Assembly (NCBI GenBank): GCA_022495005.1
Contig: JAGYXB010002037.1
Coordinates: 558,001-622,000 of the forward strand
Source of the DNA: Rhyacophila brunnea
Lineage: Eukaryota; Arthropoda; Insecta; Trichoptera; Rhyacophilidae
Direction of reading: 5' to 3'
DNA: 64,000 bases
Positions 11,404-22,094 of the stretch are shown here, piece by piece. Below the pieces are notes generated by a model that ran no database searches, was not told where the DNA came from, and worked only from the letters and a program-made list of their open reading frames with translations. The first letter of the stretch is position 1. The number at the start of each line of letters is the position of its first letter. The position numbers were made by a program, and so were the translations under genes.

Positions 11404-12834
11404 TAAAGGAAAATTAAAAATGAGTCGAGTGTGTCAAATTACATCATGTGCACATTAGTATGTGCGTAAATGAGAAAAGGGACGGAGTTGAATCAATGCC
11501 TCTAAATTACTAAATTCCACACAGTAACATAGGAAGGAGTTCCTACATAGAGTTATCTAAAATTCCATCTTCCTTTAGCTCTCCTAAAGAGTGGTAGTTT
11601 TAGACTATTTTCCTTTGGCACACAGAATTAACAGATAAAGCATTTAACCATGTTCCAATGAAAACTTAGTCCATTTCATTATGTATTAGGATATGCTAGG
11701 TTTTTTTCCTAATAAGTACATATTTTAGTTGGTCGGTGAGCCACAATAAATGACATGATGGGCTGCAGTTTCTTATTTCATGCATCTTTATGCTTGCTCC
11801 TTTCCGATTTTCGCATTAAAGTCATTCAAGATAACGTGAGCATCATGTTTGAATACATACACCATCACAAAGTCTTTACGCATCCTCCTCGAAGCTATTG
11901 TTTTCTTCCTCGGTTATATCAAATTAGAAAATGTAGAATTGAACGTGACAAGGTGTTACGATGACTGTAGAAAATGTGACATCACAACAATACAAATTCA
12001 TTTTATCTAAGAATAAAATATGTGAGATATAGATAATATTCATTGAATTTATTTTTTAATGAAAGCAAGTTAAAAAATGTGACATAATTTGGGCAATGTG
12101 GTAGAAGTATAAAGTATGTTTTATCCTAAAAACCTAACAACCATGTCAGCTGGTGTCTTCCTTTCTGATGGTCGGGATATGATAACTGTATCATAAGAGT
12201 CCTTCTGTATTCGCAGATCCGTGTATTTATTGCTAACAGGTCGACTGGTAGACAGAAAATTTGGTGGTTGAAAGTTGTCAACTTAAACAACGAACTTGGA
12301 GTGGCTGATGCGAACACCTGGAGGACATTGGCAACAGAATAGGGAGTGATTGGACGAGGCTAGAACCTTTATATATTGTGGTGAATTACGACTGTTTGTC
12401 ACCAAATTATATTGTCTGTTCCCTGGGGTTCAAGATATTTGGACCCTGTTTTTGATTTTGGTTCGGTTGTCGCTTGACTGATAAATAGGGAGCGGATTTA
12501 TATGCAACAAAAAACATGATTATATGCATGCACATAACATCCACTTAAAATCATTAAAATATGCACTAAAACCAAAGAAATATGCAGTTAACTGATAAAA
12601 AATCGAATAACAAATTAATAATCTTAATCAATATAATACAATAACACAAAAGTAATCAATATAAAGTTAATTAATTACAATTTTGAAAATAGTCTTGTTT
12701 ACAAGTACAAATAATTGAATAAGAAATGCAATGTAAACTATACATAACTTTATAAAACAAAAACGACACACTTAACTAATACCTACTATTTACTGTTTTT
12801 TTGTCTGTAAAAATAAGGTTAAGTATTGGCCTAT

Positions 12835-13045
12835 TGCGTCGTGGGTCTCGGGTTCGAATCCTGGGTCTGACAAGTATACCTACATATTGTTTTTCAATTT
12901 GTGTATAAGTCAGAGTATGGACCTAACAGGTTGAGCAAGTGGCTGACATCCATTTCTTGTAAAAACAAAATCTGTCAATACAAACCTCCACTCTGTGGAG
13001 GCCCATATGATCCTATTAGGATCGGGCATGGTCGGAAAAAAAAAT
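12835..13045 (+). repeat. Possible tRNA-derived SINE
   Basis: A B-box-like string GGGTTCGAATCCTGGG (near 12,849) follows a weak upstream region, and the segment ends in a run of A (~13,035). That order, a tRNA-like head and an A tail, is how tRNA-derived SINEs look. I cannot find a good A box or a clear target duplication, so this may be a truncated copy or chance. Confidence 0.4.
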
Positions 13046-13807
13046 GTGGGTGCTAAACATATCCAGCCATAGTTGATAAGTTATTTAAGTACGTTACATT
13101 GTATAATATCTAAGTGTTAAAAGCATACATTGTATAATAATTGAAAGCCCATTGTAGTCTACAGATCAGAGGTGTTACACATCCAGGGTAAGCAAAAACA
13201 GGCTTCAATTTTATTATTATTGTGACATGCAATTTGATATCAATAATGCAGCAGTAAAATCATATTTAATATTAGCAATGTGCAACAATGTTAAAATACA
13301 AAGTAAGCACAATCAATCCATTGTAGTCAGGATTAAGAAATCAATATTTTATTAAAATAACACTTATGTTATTGTGTCATAACACATTCATGCAACAAAG
13401 TAAACTTGGTTTCGCAAAACCGATGGGGCGATTTCATAAGAAATATAATACTGCCTATTAAATTGAACTTTGTCGGAGTTCAAGCTAAATAACAATGACG
13501 AATGCTTCCCGGTCATTTACCCAGTCAACACTACATTTCCTTTGTTCTGGGGTAGTATTTAAACTCTAGCCTGAAGGCTATCCAACACTAGTAGTCAAAT
13601 CGTTCACAAAGTAAAAGCTCCGATCTGTAGATCTCGTAATTTCTCAAAACGCAATCTTCGAAAACTTAACTTAAAATTATTAATTGTAACACTTGTCTGT
13701 AATCATTAATTCATTTATTGTTGGGGGGATAAAATAAATAAGGGTATCAATAATTATCACGCCCCAATCTGTCTATTCATTGGAGTCAATCAACCTATCT
13801 ACCCTTA

Positions 13808-14014
13808 TCACACACATCCCTTACGATAAGTATAATATTTTTTTAAATATTGTGCTCTGGCATTATATTTTTCCGCATATCTGTCAGTATTTTGTTTATA
13901 TGCGGAAAACGACCTCTCAACGTCCACAGAGGTGATTGCGCAAAATTTAAATAAAGGTGCCCACCTAAGTTGACTTTCATTTTTTCTGATAAATCCACAG
14001 CTCGGGGATGCCAT
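13808..14014 (-). pseudogene. hAT transposase C-terminal remnant (element C)
   Basis: The reading frame of 68 residues contains FKFCAITSVDVERSFSAYKQ, which is the C-terminal hAT dimerisation signature (S-x-x-x-E-R-x-F-S) seen in most hAT transposases. Only this tail is left of a protein normally ~600 residues long. Neither the BED/THAP-like N-terminus nor the catalytic acidic residues are visible in the remaining element sequence. It lies inside element C in reverse orientation and presumably encoded its transposase. Confidence 0.65.
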
Positions 14015-14544
14015 TAAAAATGCAAGTGCATCTAAACTATCTATCTACGTAATTAAGTAATTTTTGGATAAAATAATTCAAAAACACTAAAATTATGTGC
14101 AAATAATGCCTTAAAATATGCATTTATTTATGAAATAAGCACTAATGTCTCAAATATCGTCACCGTACTGGCAGAAGTTGGTAGGTGACAAAATTGAGAA
14201 AAATGAGTTAAGTGTACAGCGAGATTTTTGGGTATCAAGTCTTCGTCTGGAATAACTCAGTATGTGCAATTTTTATTCCAGTTTGTCAAAAATAGCAATT
14301 TATTTTATCGGTAAGTACTTTTAATGCAAATTATACACAAGCAATTGTTGGTAAAGTCACTTCCCGTTAAAAGCCACTCATAATATTCTTTACTATCAAA
14401 AAAATAGACTGGAAAAAGTTGGTAGGTGTGCACTTACTGATTTGTGCCTGACAGCAATGTGTCGAACGTCAATCTTACTTAGATGTCAGTTCGCTGTAAT
14501 TGTCAGTAATTGGGCAGTCAACGTTAATAAATATCTCCGTAAAA

Positions 14545-16334
14545 ATGGATTAGGTACCATACAAAACCAAGAAAGGAAGAGGTCATAAAATGGCAGGAAA
14601 ATTGCCTAAAGAAGTTAATTATTGTGATACATGTAGATTTCGATGCACAAATATATTTTCTGGAGATGAGATTTGTCGGATCATTTTGGAGTTTAGATTA
14701 TTCAAGACAAAAGGATTACCTTAATAATATTAATGAAAATCCTGCTATTCAAAAAAAAATTTGCGAATATTAGACCGAATCATAAATTATCCAGATCATA
14801 TTACTTGAAAAAAAAATGGAACTGCTCATCGTGTGTGTCAAAAATTCTTTATGAGCACTTTGGATATTAGTGATGGATCTATAATAAATGTGATCAAGGC
14901 AAAAAAATCCTTAGGTCTAAATGACAAACCTGACCAACGAGGAAAACACACCCCCATAAACAAAACCCCCGAAGAAACGGTCACTAGGGTTAAAAATCAC
15001 ATTTAAAAGTTTTCTGTGACTGAATCACATTATTGCCAGAAAACAACATCGATTGGATGCGTCACTCTCTATTGGTAAATTGTACGAGTTATAAATGTTG
15101 CTGAATGTAAAGACGAGAAAGTTGATTTTGTTTCATTCATAACGTATAAACGCATCTTTGGTCAAAATTACAACCTCTCGTTTTATAAACCAGAAAAAGA
15201 TCTCTGCACTCTTTGTCAAAGGTATCCAAATGCAATATCAATGTCATAAGCAGAGATAGGTGGAACGTAATGAAGCAAAAGAAATTGACAAAAGGCGATG
15301 CGAGAAAGATCGGAATTTCATGTCTGCTACATCCGACATGCAAAGTGTTTTGCCAATTCATTCTGATTCAACTTCCCAAATGTATTATTGAAGAAAAAAT
15401 AATGTTTATAGCTTAACCGTCTATGAAGCTGTTTCACCAAACGATGCCTTTTGTATCTCTTGGACTGAATTGAATGGAAAAAGAGGAAGAAATGAAGTTT
15501 GAAGTGTTTTATTTTACTGGATTAAGCAGCTGCCTTCTGAAATTCACCCTTGAGATTATTCTATGATACATGCGGCGAACAGAACAGAAATCAGAGTATT
15601 GCAGCACTTCTCGTACATACCGTAACTACCACAGGAATATCTACAATCGAGCAAAAAATCCTAGAATCAGGTCATACATATGGAGGTAGATTCTGTCCAC
15701 AGCGCAATTGAACATAGAAAAAACATGTGTCTGGGTATTCCATGATTGATTTGCTGAATATCGTAGTAGACTTTTGGGTTTCCTTTTTTCCTCGACGTTT
15801 CGGGCTCGTTGCAGAGGCCATTATCAAGAGTGATAATGTAATGAAAAGTCGAGGAAAGAAGGACAGTGGAAACCCAAAAATCTACTACGATAAAAAACAA
15901 CCGTGAAAGCCTCAAAGATTTGCTGAATATTTTCCACTCTGCCCGTTCCACGAGTAACCAAGAGTACATTTATTAATAGAAAAATAGATGAGTATAGAAA
16001 CACAGTTTATTTAAATGTTTAAAATTTGAAAAAGAGCTTTCTCATATAATTCAATATCGATATGATCATAATGGTGAATATAAAAAAATATTTACGAACA
16101 TAACAAGAAGAAGAGCCGCAAGAAGTCTTGAATCTGGAAATAATTTAAAACCAGCATACAAAAGTGTACTTCCTATATCGATTGCTAAGAAAAGGGATCT
16201 CGAACAACTTTGCAAGTTAGGAGTGATTCCAACAGAACTGCATGGATGGTATAAAAGTTTACCGGTATCTAAAAACAAAGTGGACACACTTCCAGAAACG
16301 GAAACAGAAGATAACGAGGAAGATGTTGATTAGA
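14545..16334 (+). pseudogene. Broken transposase-like gene of element S1
   Basis: No single frame is open, but pieces in order read as one protein family. Near 14,600: LPKEVNYCDTCRFRCTNIF. Near 14,980: TPEETVTRVKNH. Near 15,170: NYNLSFYKPEKDLCTLCQR. Near 15,556: FYDTCGEQNRNQSIAALL. Near 15,685: MEVDSVHSAIEH. The end, 16,110-16,334, reads AYKSVLPISIAKKRDLEQLC and an acidic tail. Many predicted insect and Hydra proteins share the D-T-C-x-x-Q-N-R-N and H-x-x-M-E-x-D-x-x-H-x-x-I-E-H blocks. I take these to hold the acidic catalytic residues of a DDE-type transposase, probably Sola. It has stops, frameshifts (one just before MEVDS) and a 155-bp insertion at 15,762. It is not functional. Confidence 0.65.
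15762..15916. mobile_element. 155-bp insertion with 14-bp target duplication
   Basis: The string GATTTGCTGAATAT occurs directly before (15,748-15,761) and after (15,917-15,930). Inside, CGTAGTAGACTTTTGGGTTT faces the inverted CCCAAAAATCTACTACG, and CCTCGACGTTT faces AGTCGAGG. A long target duplication points to a retroelement-type insertion. The foldback inside recalls Penelope-like ends, but that is only a guess. Confidence 0.55.
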
Positions 16335-17151
16335 TTTTTTTTACTTAAGGTCAATATTTTTGTAGTTTAATTTTTATAATAAAATTGTTAAGCTTGATTG
16401 TAACTTTAAAACATTTTTACTGTTTAAATAAATGTGCCAATGATTCTGTAACTAGTGATTTTTTTTTTGTGAAAAACATTGTTTCCATATCTACAACCTT
16501 TTTATGTTTATTTATTTATGTTATTTTTATTTCACATCCATTTATGTCGAATTTTATAATATTTTTACATGTTAATGTTGACATTTTATATTAATTTGAT
16601 TTAATTTCATCATTCCACTGTTTATATCTAATTCACATCTTAGTATCTATTCTTATACTTGCACTTATTCTTTGAGAAGCAAAACTTTGTAAGTGCAATC
16701 ATTTAAGTAAAAACCAACAAAATGAAAATCATTTGTTTATCTATGTATACCAAACTTTATTTGTATCAGATCAGCATAAATCAATTTATATTTTGATATT
16801 ATAATGATCAACGAAACCGTATATATTGAAGCTAGAAGCTCTATCCAAAAAGTTCAAATTTTCATTTGCTGTTTTCTCAGAACTATCAATATGTTACTTA
16901 CCAACTTCCGCCAGTACGGTGACGATATGCTCTAACGTCTCAAATATGCATTTAAATGCACAATAAAATTTAATTTTTGGATCCTGCGTCTTTCAAAACA
17001 GATTTCTGTGCAACTCTCTTATCTGTGCATACACCCAAACAAATCATGCACTAGCACAGGGGGGGGCAAACTTTTTGGATGGAGGGCCAAATTCAAGAAT
17101 TCAAAATGAGCGGCGGGCCGCAAGTAAAATATCATTTTTAGATATACACTA

Positions 17152-17262
17152 TTTATTATCATGAAAAATAAACATTTTTTTAAATTCAGGTGTTAATTTT
17201 GTAGTTGATATTCTCAAAACTGCTTGTAAATGGGCATCGGAGATATTTGATCATAAAGAATT
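17152..17262 (-). pseudogene. hAT D transposase, extreme C-terminus
   Basis: The minus strand reads SNISDAHLQAVLRISTTKL, then TPEFKKMF, and stops shortly after. This matches the tail that follows the dimerisation domain in GTF2IRD2/ZBED5-like transposases (DEHL...LR...T...P.F). The segment that should precede it (FGSTYLCE..FS) is missing, so there is a deletion between here and the rest of the gene at 25.3-25.5 kb. Confidence 0.6.
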
Positions 17263-17429
17263 TTTATTGAGGTTCATGATCGAAAATATTCACATATACC
17301 TATAGGTTGATCCAAAAATAACAAACATTTTTCTTGCATAATCTTTAAGTTAATCGAATTTGTCTGAATTAAGGGCATTGTAACGTTTGGGGATTTCTTC
17401 ACGACGATGCAATTCTCTTAAATCAGTTA

Positions 17430-18130
17430 TCACCGGCCTTCCGCGTGTGAAGCAGAGATAGCAGGCCGTGATAACGTCAAGGTCAAAGCGGGGGTGGGAG
17501 ACAGAAACGCACGGGGTAGTTGGTCAAGGCTGGTTTATTGTAAGTCGTTACATGCTATTGTCATGGCGGTCGGTCGGTAATTGGCGGGCTGCAAGCGTGG
17601 CTTCTTTGCGTCCTAGCTGCTGATGCTTGGCATCCGAGGCGATGCTCGCTGTCCGATGGTAGATAGGATCGGGGCTTGTGGCTTGGCGTGCTGCCGATGT
17701 GGTTCTTTATTTCCTGGAGATGCTTGAGAAGTCTGCCGACGCGGTCCTTTTGGCGGGATATGTATCTTGGCTTCGCGTCCGAGGCGAGCAAAGGCGAGAA
17801 GAGATTTTGCGGTCAATGCTACTGGTTCGGCGGTTGATGTAAGAGAGCGCTTTTTGCGCGCGTTCAACTGACAGGCGGCGTCATGTTCATCCGTCGGTCG
17901 GGAACCTCTCTGTTTTACCGACGGATTGACTAGTGGCGGCGCGAGCGGCCGTTTTTGATAGACCGCGTCTGTTTTGGCGGGAGTTTGACGAATTTGAATT
18001 TCAAGGAGACAGGTTCCGCTCGGCCGAGGGTTGCGATCACCGCGAAGAGTGGACGTAGGCTGTGGTATTTTGGGAAATATGATGGTTCGGTCCGCCCTTT
18101 GAGGTAGTCTCCTGTGGGAGATTTCCATCT
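17430..18130 (-). other. GC-rich retroelement-like fragment
   Basis: This ~700 bp stands out from its AT-rich surroundings. On the minus strand an AATAAA signal near 17,530 is followed ~100 bp later by short inverted sequences (TATCACGGCC and GGCCGGTGATAA), the sort of layout seen in the LTR or 3' end of insect retroelements. Long open frames on both strands are low-complexity products of the GC content and resemble no protein I know. It has no visible pair, so I leave it unassigned. Confidence 0.3.
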
Positions 18131-18856
18131 GGTATCAATGTGAATGAGGATAATACAGCGATTACTGCTTAAAAAATGTGGGACAATTTTTTTGTAAATA
18201 CTGAATAGTTGATTACAATTTTATTTTATCATAATTGGTAGGTCCTGAGATCCCCGGGGTTCCAGCGGCTAGCTCAGGAGTCCATCGAACCCCGGATTCA
18301 CAAAAAAAGAAATTCAAACGGTTGGAGTGTAAATAAAACACAGTCCTTCGTGCTCGTAACGTGATATTGTTTATATTTTACATTTTCTTAATTTTTAGTT
18401 TTACAAATTATATTTGGGATTTTTACAGTTGTAGTCGACAGGTCCGTACCTATCGGAAAGGGGACGCTTACTGCCTTTTCTTTTTTTTTTTCAAATCTCG
18501 CGTACCTACGCCGTCCAACAAAAAGGACTCTCGTGATTGGCCAAATTTTATCGCCTGATTTTGATTTGACGAATCACGAGGACCACCTCGGCGCAGGCGC
18601 GCAGGGATTTTTACGTTGCCGGCAAGCGCGGCAAAATTTATTATATTTAAATCCTTATATTTAGTCTTAAAATTATCTCTTTCATCCATCATCATTTTTA
18701 CTTGTTAAATTAAAAGGAAATACTTACATGGTTGAGCAAGGAATCAGATTAGATGTTTTATGAAGCCGTTTCTAGAGGTCAGGGTTACGTTTCGACTTAA
18801 GCTACTAAATGATTATTTTACACCGGGAGAAGCCCGCCTGTAACAGGGGTGTATCA

Positions 18857-21489
18857 ATTCGCCCCATCTGGAGGGAAGTCGAAAGGTACGCCCTGATCTC
18901 ATCGGCCACCCATCCAATTCCTTGTTCATCCGTTAAGTACATGGCATGATAAACAGTTTATAAAAGAATTCAACTACAATCTAACTATTCTAACATAAAA
19001 CTCTATACTTTAGCTCTATTTTTTATTATTTTCTATATTTATTTTGGATTATTATTTTCAGCTCAAAGCAATGCTTTCGCGATACTTTTGAATAGGTCAG
19101 AGTTTGATTTAATTTCAGTGTAGTACATTTATTTTGTGTTACTTTGTTTTAATTAGGTTTTCTTGTTATTTTATTCGTTTTTATTAGTCAGCGGAGGGGT
19201 CGTGGAGCTGCAGTCTTTGACTCTCGCGCTTTCCAATCTTTCTTTTGCATTCCTAGGGGCTACATTTGTAGACGTTTGGCCCTCGTTCGGAATTATTATT
19301 TCGTGTTATGTTTTTCTTCTTCTGGTGCAATAGGAGCGTACCTCGTTTGGCGTCGTCTGCCTTTGCAACCAGAGCGTGGTAGTGGCGTTACTATTGAGCC
19401 AGGCTCGTTCCGAGCAGCGGATATCTTCATGTGGAAAGTTTTCCACTGATCTGCTGGTCTCTGGAGTATCGCCTCATAGATGGACAGGTACTATGTCTCC
19501 ATCTGTTCCTATTACTGCGGGCAAGGCATCGTATAGCGGTACAACGGCCAGGCTCGTTGACGGCGGCACGGCTCTCCCACAGGTAATAGGATGGATGTTT
19601 ACAATAAGTATCCTTTTCCCTTTCTTTTTTTTTTATAGATGGTTACACTTCGGAAGTACCTCTTGTTGTTTCACGATATCTTTCAGGCGTCACGTCCCTA
19701 GTCTCTCCATGAACCTGCGCGAGAAAGGAGAGTGCGCACTCTCCACACCATCAAGCTTTGGTATCATGAATTTTCGGCTACGCTGCCTTTGGATGCGCTT
19801 ACTTCGAAAGGTGGCTCCCTTTGTGCTTCCAAATTGTCTTCATCTGTATTTATTCTTTCTCTTTCTTTAGTAATTTATTCGTTCATTAGACTTCCTGTAC
19901 TTTAAATTTATTCGAGTTTACTTTATTAATTGCTCCTACCCCATACATTAAATAGCTACTAATTTTATATAAAATCTTCCCATTGTACTTATGGTACTTA
20001 CTATCACATTTAATATTTTACCCTAATACCCATAAATATTTTGCAACATTGTATTGACTGTATAAATAACATTGATATTAAAAATTGAAATATTCCACCC
20101 TCTCATTTTATTTATTTACTGAATCAGTACACTTAAAACTGTGTAATTAACTTTATTTTTAGTGAAACCCATTTTATTTAAAAAAAAAATTGTTGTTTCG
20201 TTTTACGCGCTCGACATCCTATTCCAAAGGCGCGCCGCGCCGATTTGCGGTGCCTCTCACGTTTTATTATTATTATTATTTTTATTTTTTTCATTATTGA
20301 AATTTACGGCTTATTGACTCATTTTTTTTTTTATCACAAGCATACAATCTCTACTTTCATCCTCTTATACCTAATTTTAACTTATTATTAAAATTTAACA
20401 TAACAACTACATACACTTCGTCGAGTGATGCCTTATTATTCCCATTCCGTTTTCGCTGTGTTAAATTTACGATTGGTAATTTGTAAAGAAATAATAGGGA
20501 CGGTAGTGTACTATTTTCCTCGTTTCTCTTTGGATTCAAATTATCAACACGGCGTAACTTTGAAACAGGTTTCGCGCTACTGTAGAATATCGTCTTTCCC
20601 GTTTATAAAATTGTTTGCGATTTTCAATGTTAATGTTTTCGAATTCATTCATATTTACTTTATTTGAACGGAAAGAATTGGCGTCACTTTGCGGAGCGTT
20701 ATTTTTTAAAACTAGAATGTACATTTTTCGTACTAATGAACTTAAGATTACAAGGCTCAGAAAGTTTGTCCTTAATTAACTTTATATCCGTAATTAGAAG
20801 AATTTCCGGATATTTACGATTATTATCTTCACTTTTAACTACACTGTTTACACTGAAACTTCCAACAGCAACTCGGCGTTCACCCTTGACTAGAGGGTTG
20901 GCGACTGGTCCTGCTTCATCTCCTCGTGGTCGAGCCTGCGCCCGTACAGCTTCTTCGATTCATCTCAGCTTGCGCGCCTTCTCAGCCCTCTTGTGAGGCT
21001 CCCTGGCCTCGCGTTTCCTTTTTCTCTCCTCACCGAACATCCCGTGGTCGACTAGGGTACACGACATGATACCCTAGGAAAATCGGCATTTTGCTCGCCG
21101 TTTTTCGTCGTGAGTGGGCCGTGGCCTCTACGAGCCCTCCTCGCTGGATACCGTCGATGATGTGTCTGGTCTCCATAGGTGGGATTTGTACAGCCATTCG
21201 TCGTACTGGAGACGCGCTGGTGCTACGGTCTCCAGCACGACGCTAGGCGCGGTCAGCTCCGTACGTGGACTGTCTTCAAACACTAGAGGGCTCTCCCGGT
21301 TTGATGTTGGAGACAGCACTTCTTCTTCGATAAGGGTCACATCGGAGTCTGCTTTTTAGTTAACCATTTTATGGTTGTTCCGGCTCCTGGATCATAAACT
21401 TTTATTTAGCGTTCGCGGGCGTAAATTTTATTTCGCGGGTTCGGAAGAATCCATGCGATTCTTCGAGCTTCACGTTGCCAAGGCGCCAT
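18857..21489 (-). repeat. LTR-element internal region, unit 1
   Basis: This 2,633-bp region is repeated at 22,095-24,740 with few differences. It holds only short frames. The best conserved of these on the minus strand include pieces at 21,128-21,340 (repeated at 24,379-24,570; SPTSNRESPLVFEDSP) and ~22,534-22,740 in unit 2. They are rich in S, T, E and P and could be exons of an unknown protein or chance. Minus-strand GTAAGTATT sites sit inside the LTRs just downstream of their start (18,726-18,718 and equivalents), so a spliced transcript is possible. Confidence 0.6.
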
Positions 21490-22094
21490 TGAGATCCCCG
21501 GGGTTTCAGCGGCTAGCTCAGGAGTCCATCGAACCCCGGATTCACAAAAAAAGAAGAAATTCAAACGGTTGGAGTATAAATAAAACACGGTCTTTCGTGC
21601 TCGTAACGTGGTCTTCTTATATTTTCTTAATTTTTAGTTTTACAAATTATATTTGGGATTTTTACAGTGGTAGTCGTCAGGTCCGTACCTATCGGAAAGG
21701 GGACGCTTACTAACCTCCTTTTTTTCTTTCTTTTTAAATTCCTCGTACCGACGCCATCCAGCAAAAAGGACTCTCGTGATTGGCCAAATTTTATCGCGTG
21801 ATCTTTGATTCGGCGAATCACGAGCCTGACCCTGGCGCCGGCGCGCGAGGATTTCACGCACAATGCGCGGCAAAATTTATTATATTTAAATCCTTATATT
21901 TAGTCTTAAAATTATCTCTTTCATCCATCATCATTTTTACTTTTTAAATTAAAAGAAATACTTACGTGGTTGAGCAAGGAATCAGATTAGATGTTTTATG
22001 AAGCCGTTTCTAGAGGTCAGGGTTACGTTTCGACTTAAGCTACTAAATGATTATTTTACACCGGGAGAAGCCCTCCTGTAACAGGGGTGTATCA

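Larger units (their letters stand above)
30..12485. repeat. Segmental duplication, copy 1 (left part)
   Basis: This stretch aligns in the same order and orientation with ~32,990-46,325. Examples are position ~190 with ~33,160, the F-box gene with 39,378-40,475, and ~11,410-12,485 with ~45,110-46,325. Copy 1 continues at 25,818 after a 13.3 kb nested insertion and fades out near 26,575. Insertions found only in copy 1 are annotated separately: 971-2,818, 3,177-4,673, ~4,990-5,198, 5,304-6,628, 8,471-8,844 and 10,505-11,403. Parts outside those insertions and outside the F-box gene look non-coding. Several hundred point differences and small indels separate the copies, so the duplication is not recent. 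Confidence 0.9.
14158..16924 (+). mobile_element. Probable Sola-type DNA transposon (ATAT/CGT family, S1)
   Basis: The inverted ends read CGTCACCGTACTGGCAGAAG and (complement of right) CGTCACCGTACTGGCGGAAG. They are flanked by ATAT on both sides (14,154-14,157 and 16,925-16,928). The element is 2.77 kb, inserted in hAT C, and contains a broken transposase-like gene. Two smaller elements with the same ATAT target and CGT start are at 42,870-43,122 and 45,388-46,120. The 4-bp duplication fits the Sola superfamily as I remember it; the assignment is an inference. Confidence 0.7.

Noticed and set aside
12843..12880. Possible true tRNA gene
   Set aside because: Only a T-arm-like string; no acceptor stem pairing or clear A box.
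14158..16924. Reading the S1 insertion as having a ~16-bp target duplication (CTAATGTCTCAA / CTAACGTCTCAA)
   Set aside because: S2 and S3 show the target is ATAT; the longer match comes from repeated subterminal motifs of the host hAT C.
17613..18128. 171-codon minus-strand frame
   Set aside because: Open because of high GC; low-complexity R/P/S composition, no recognisable domain, no start context.
19376..19870. 164-codon plus-strand frame in LTR-element unit 1, with relatives in unit 2
   Set aside because: Runs against the inferred orientation of the retroelement and ends in leucine/phenylalanine-rich T-run translation. Could be revisited if transcripts exist.
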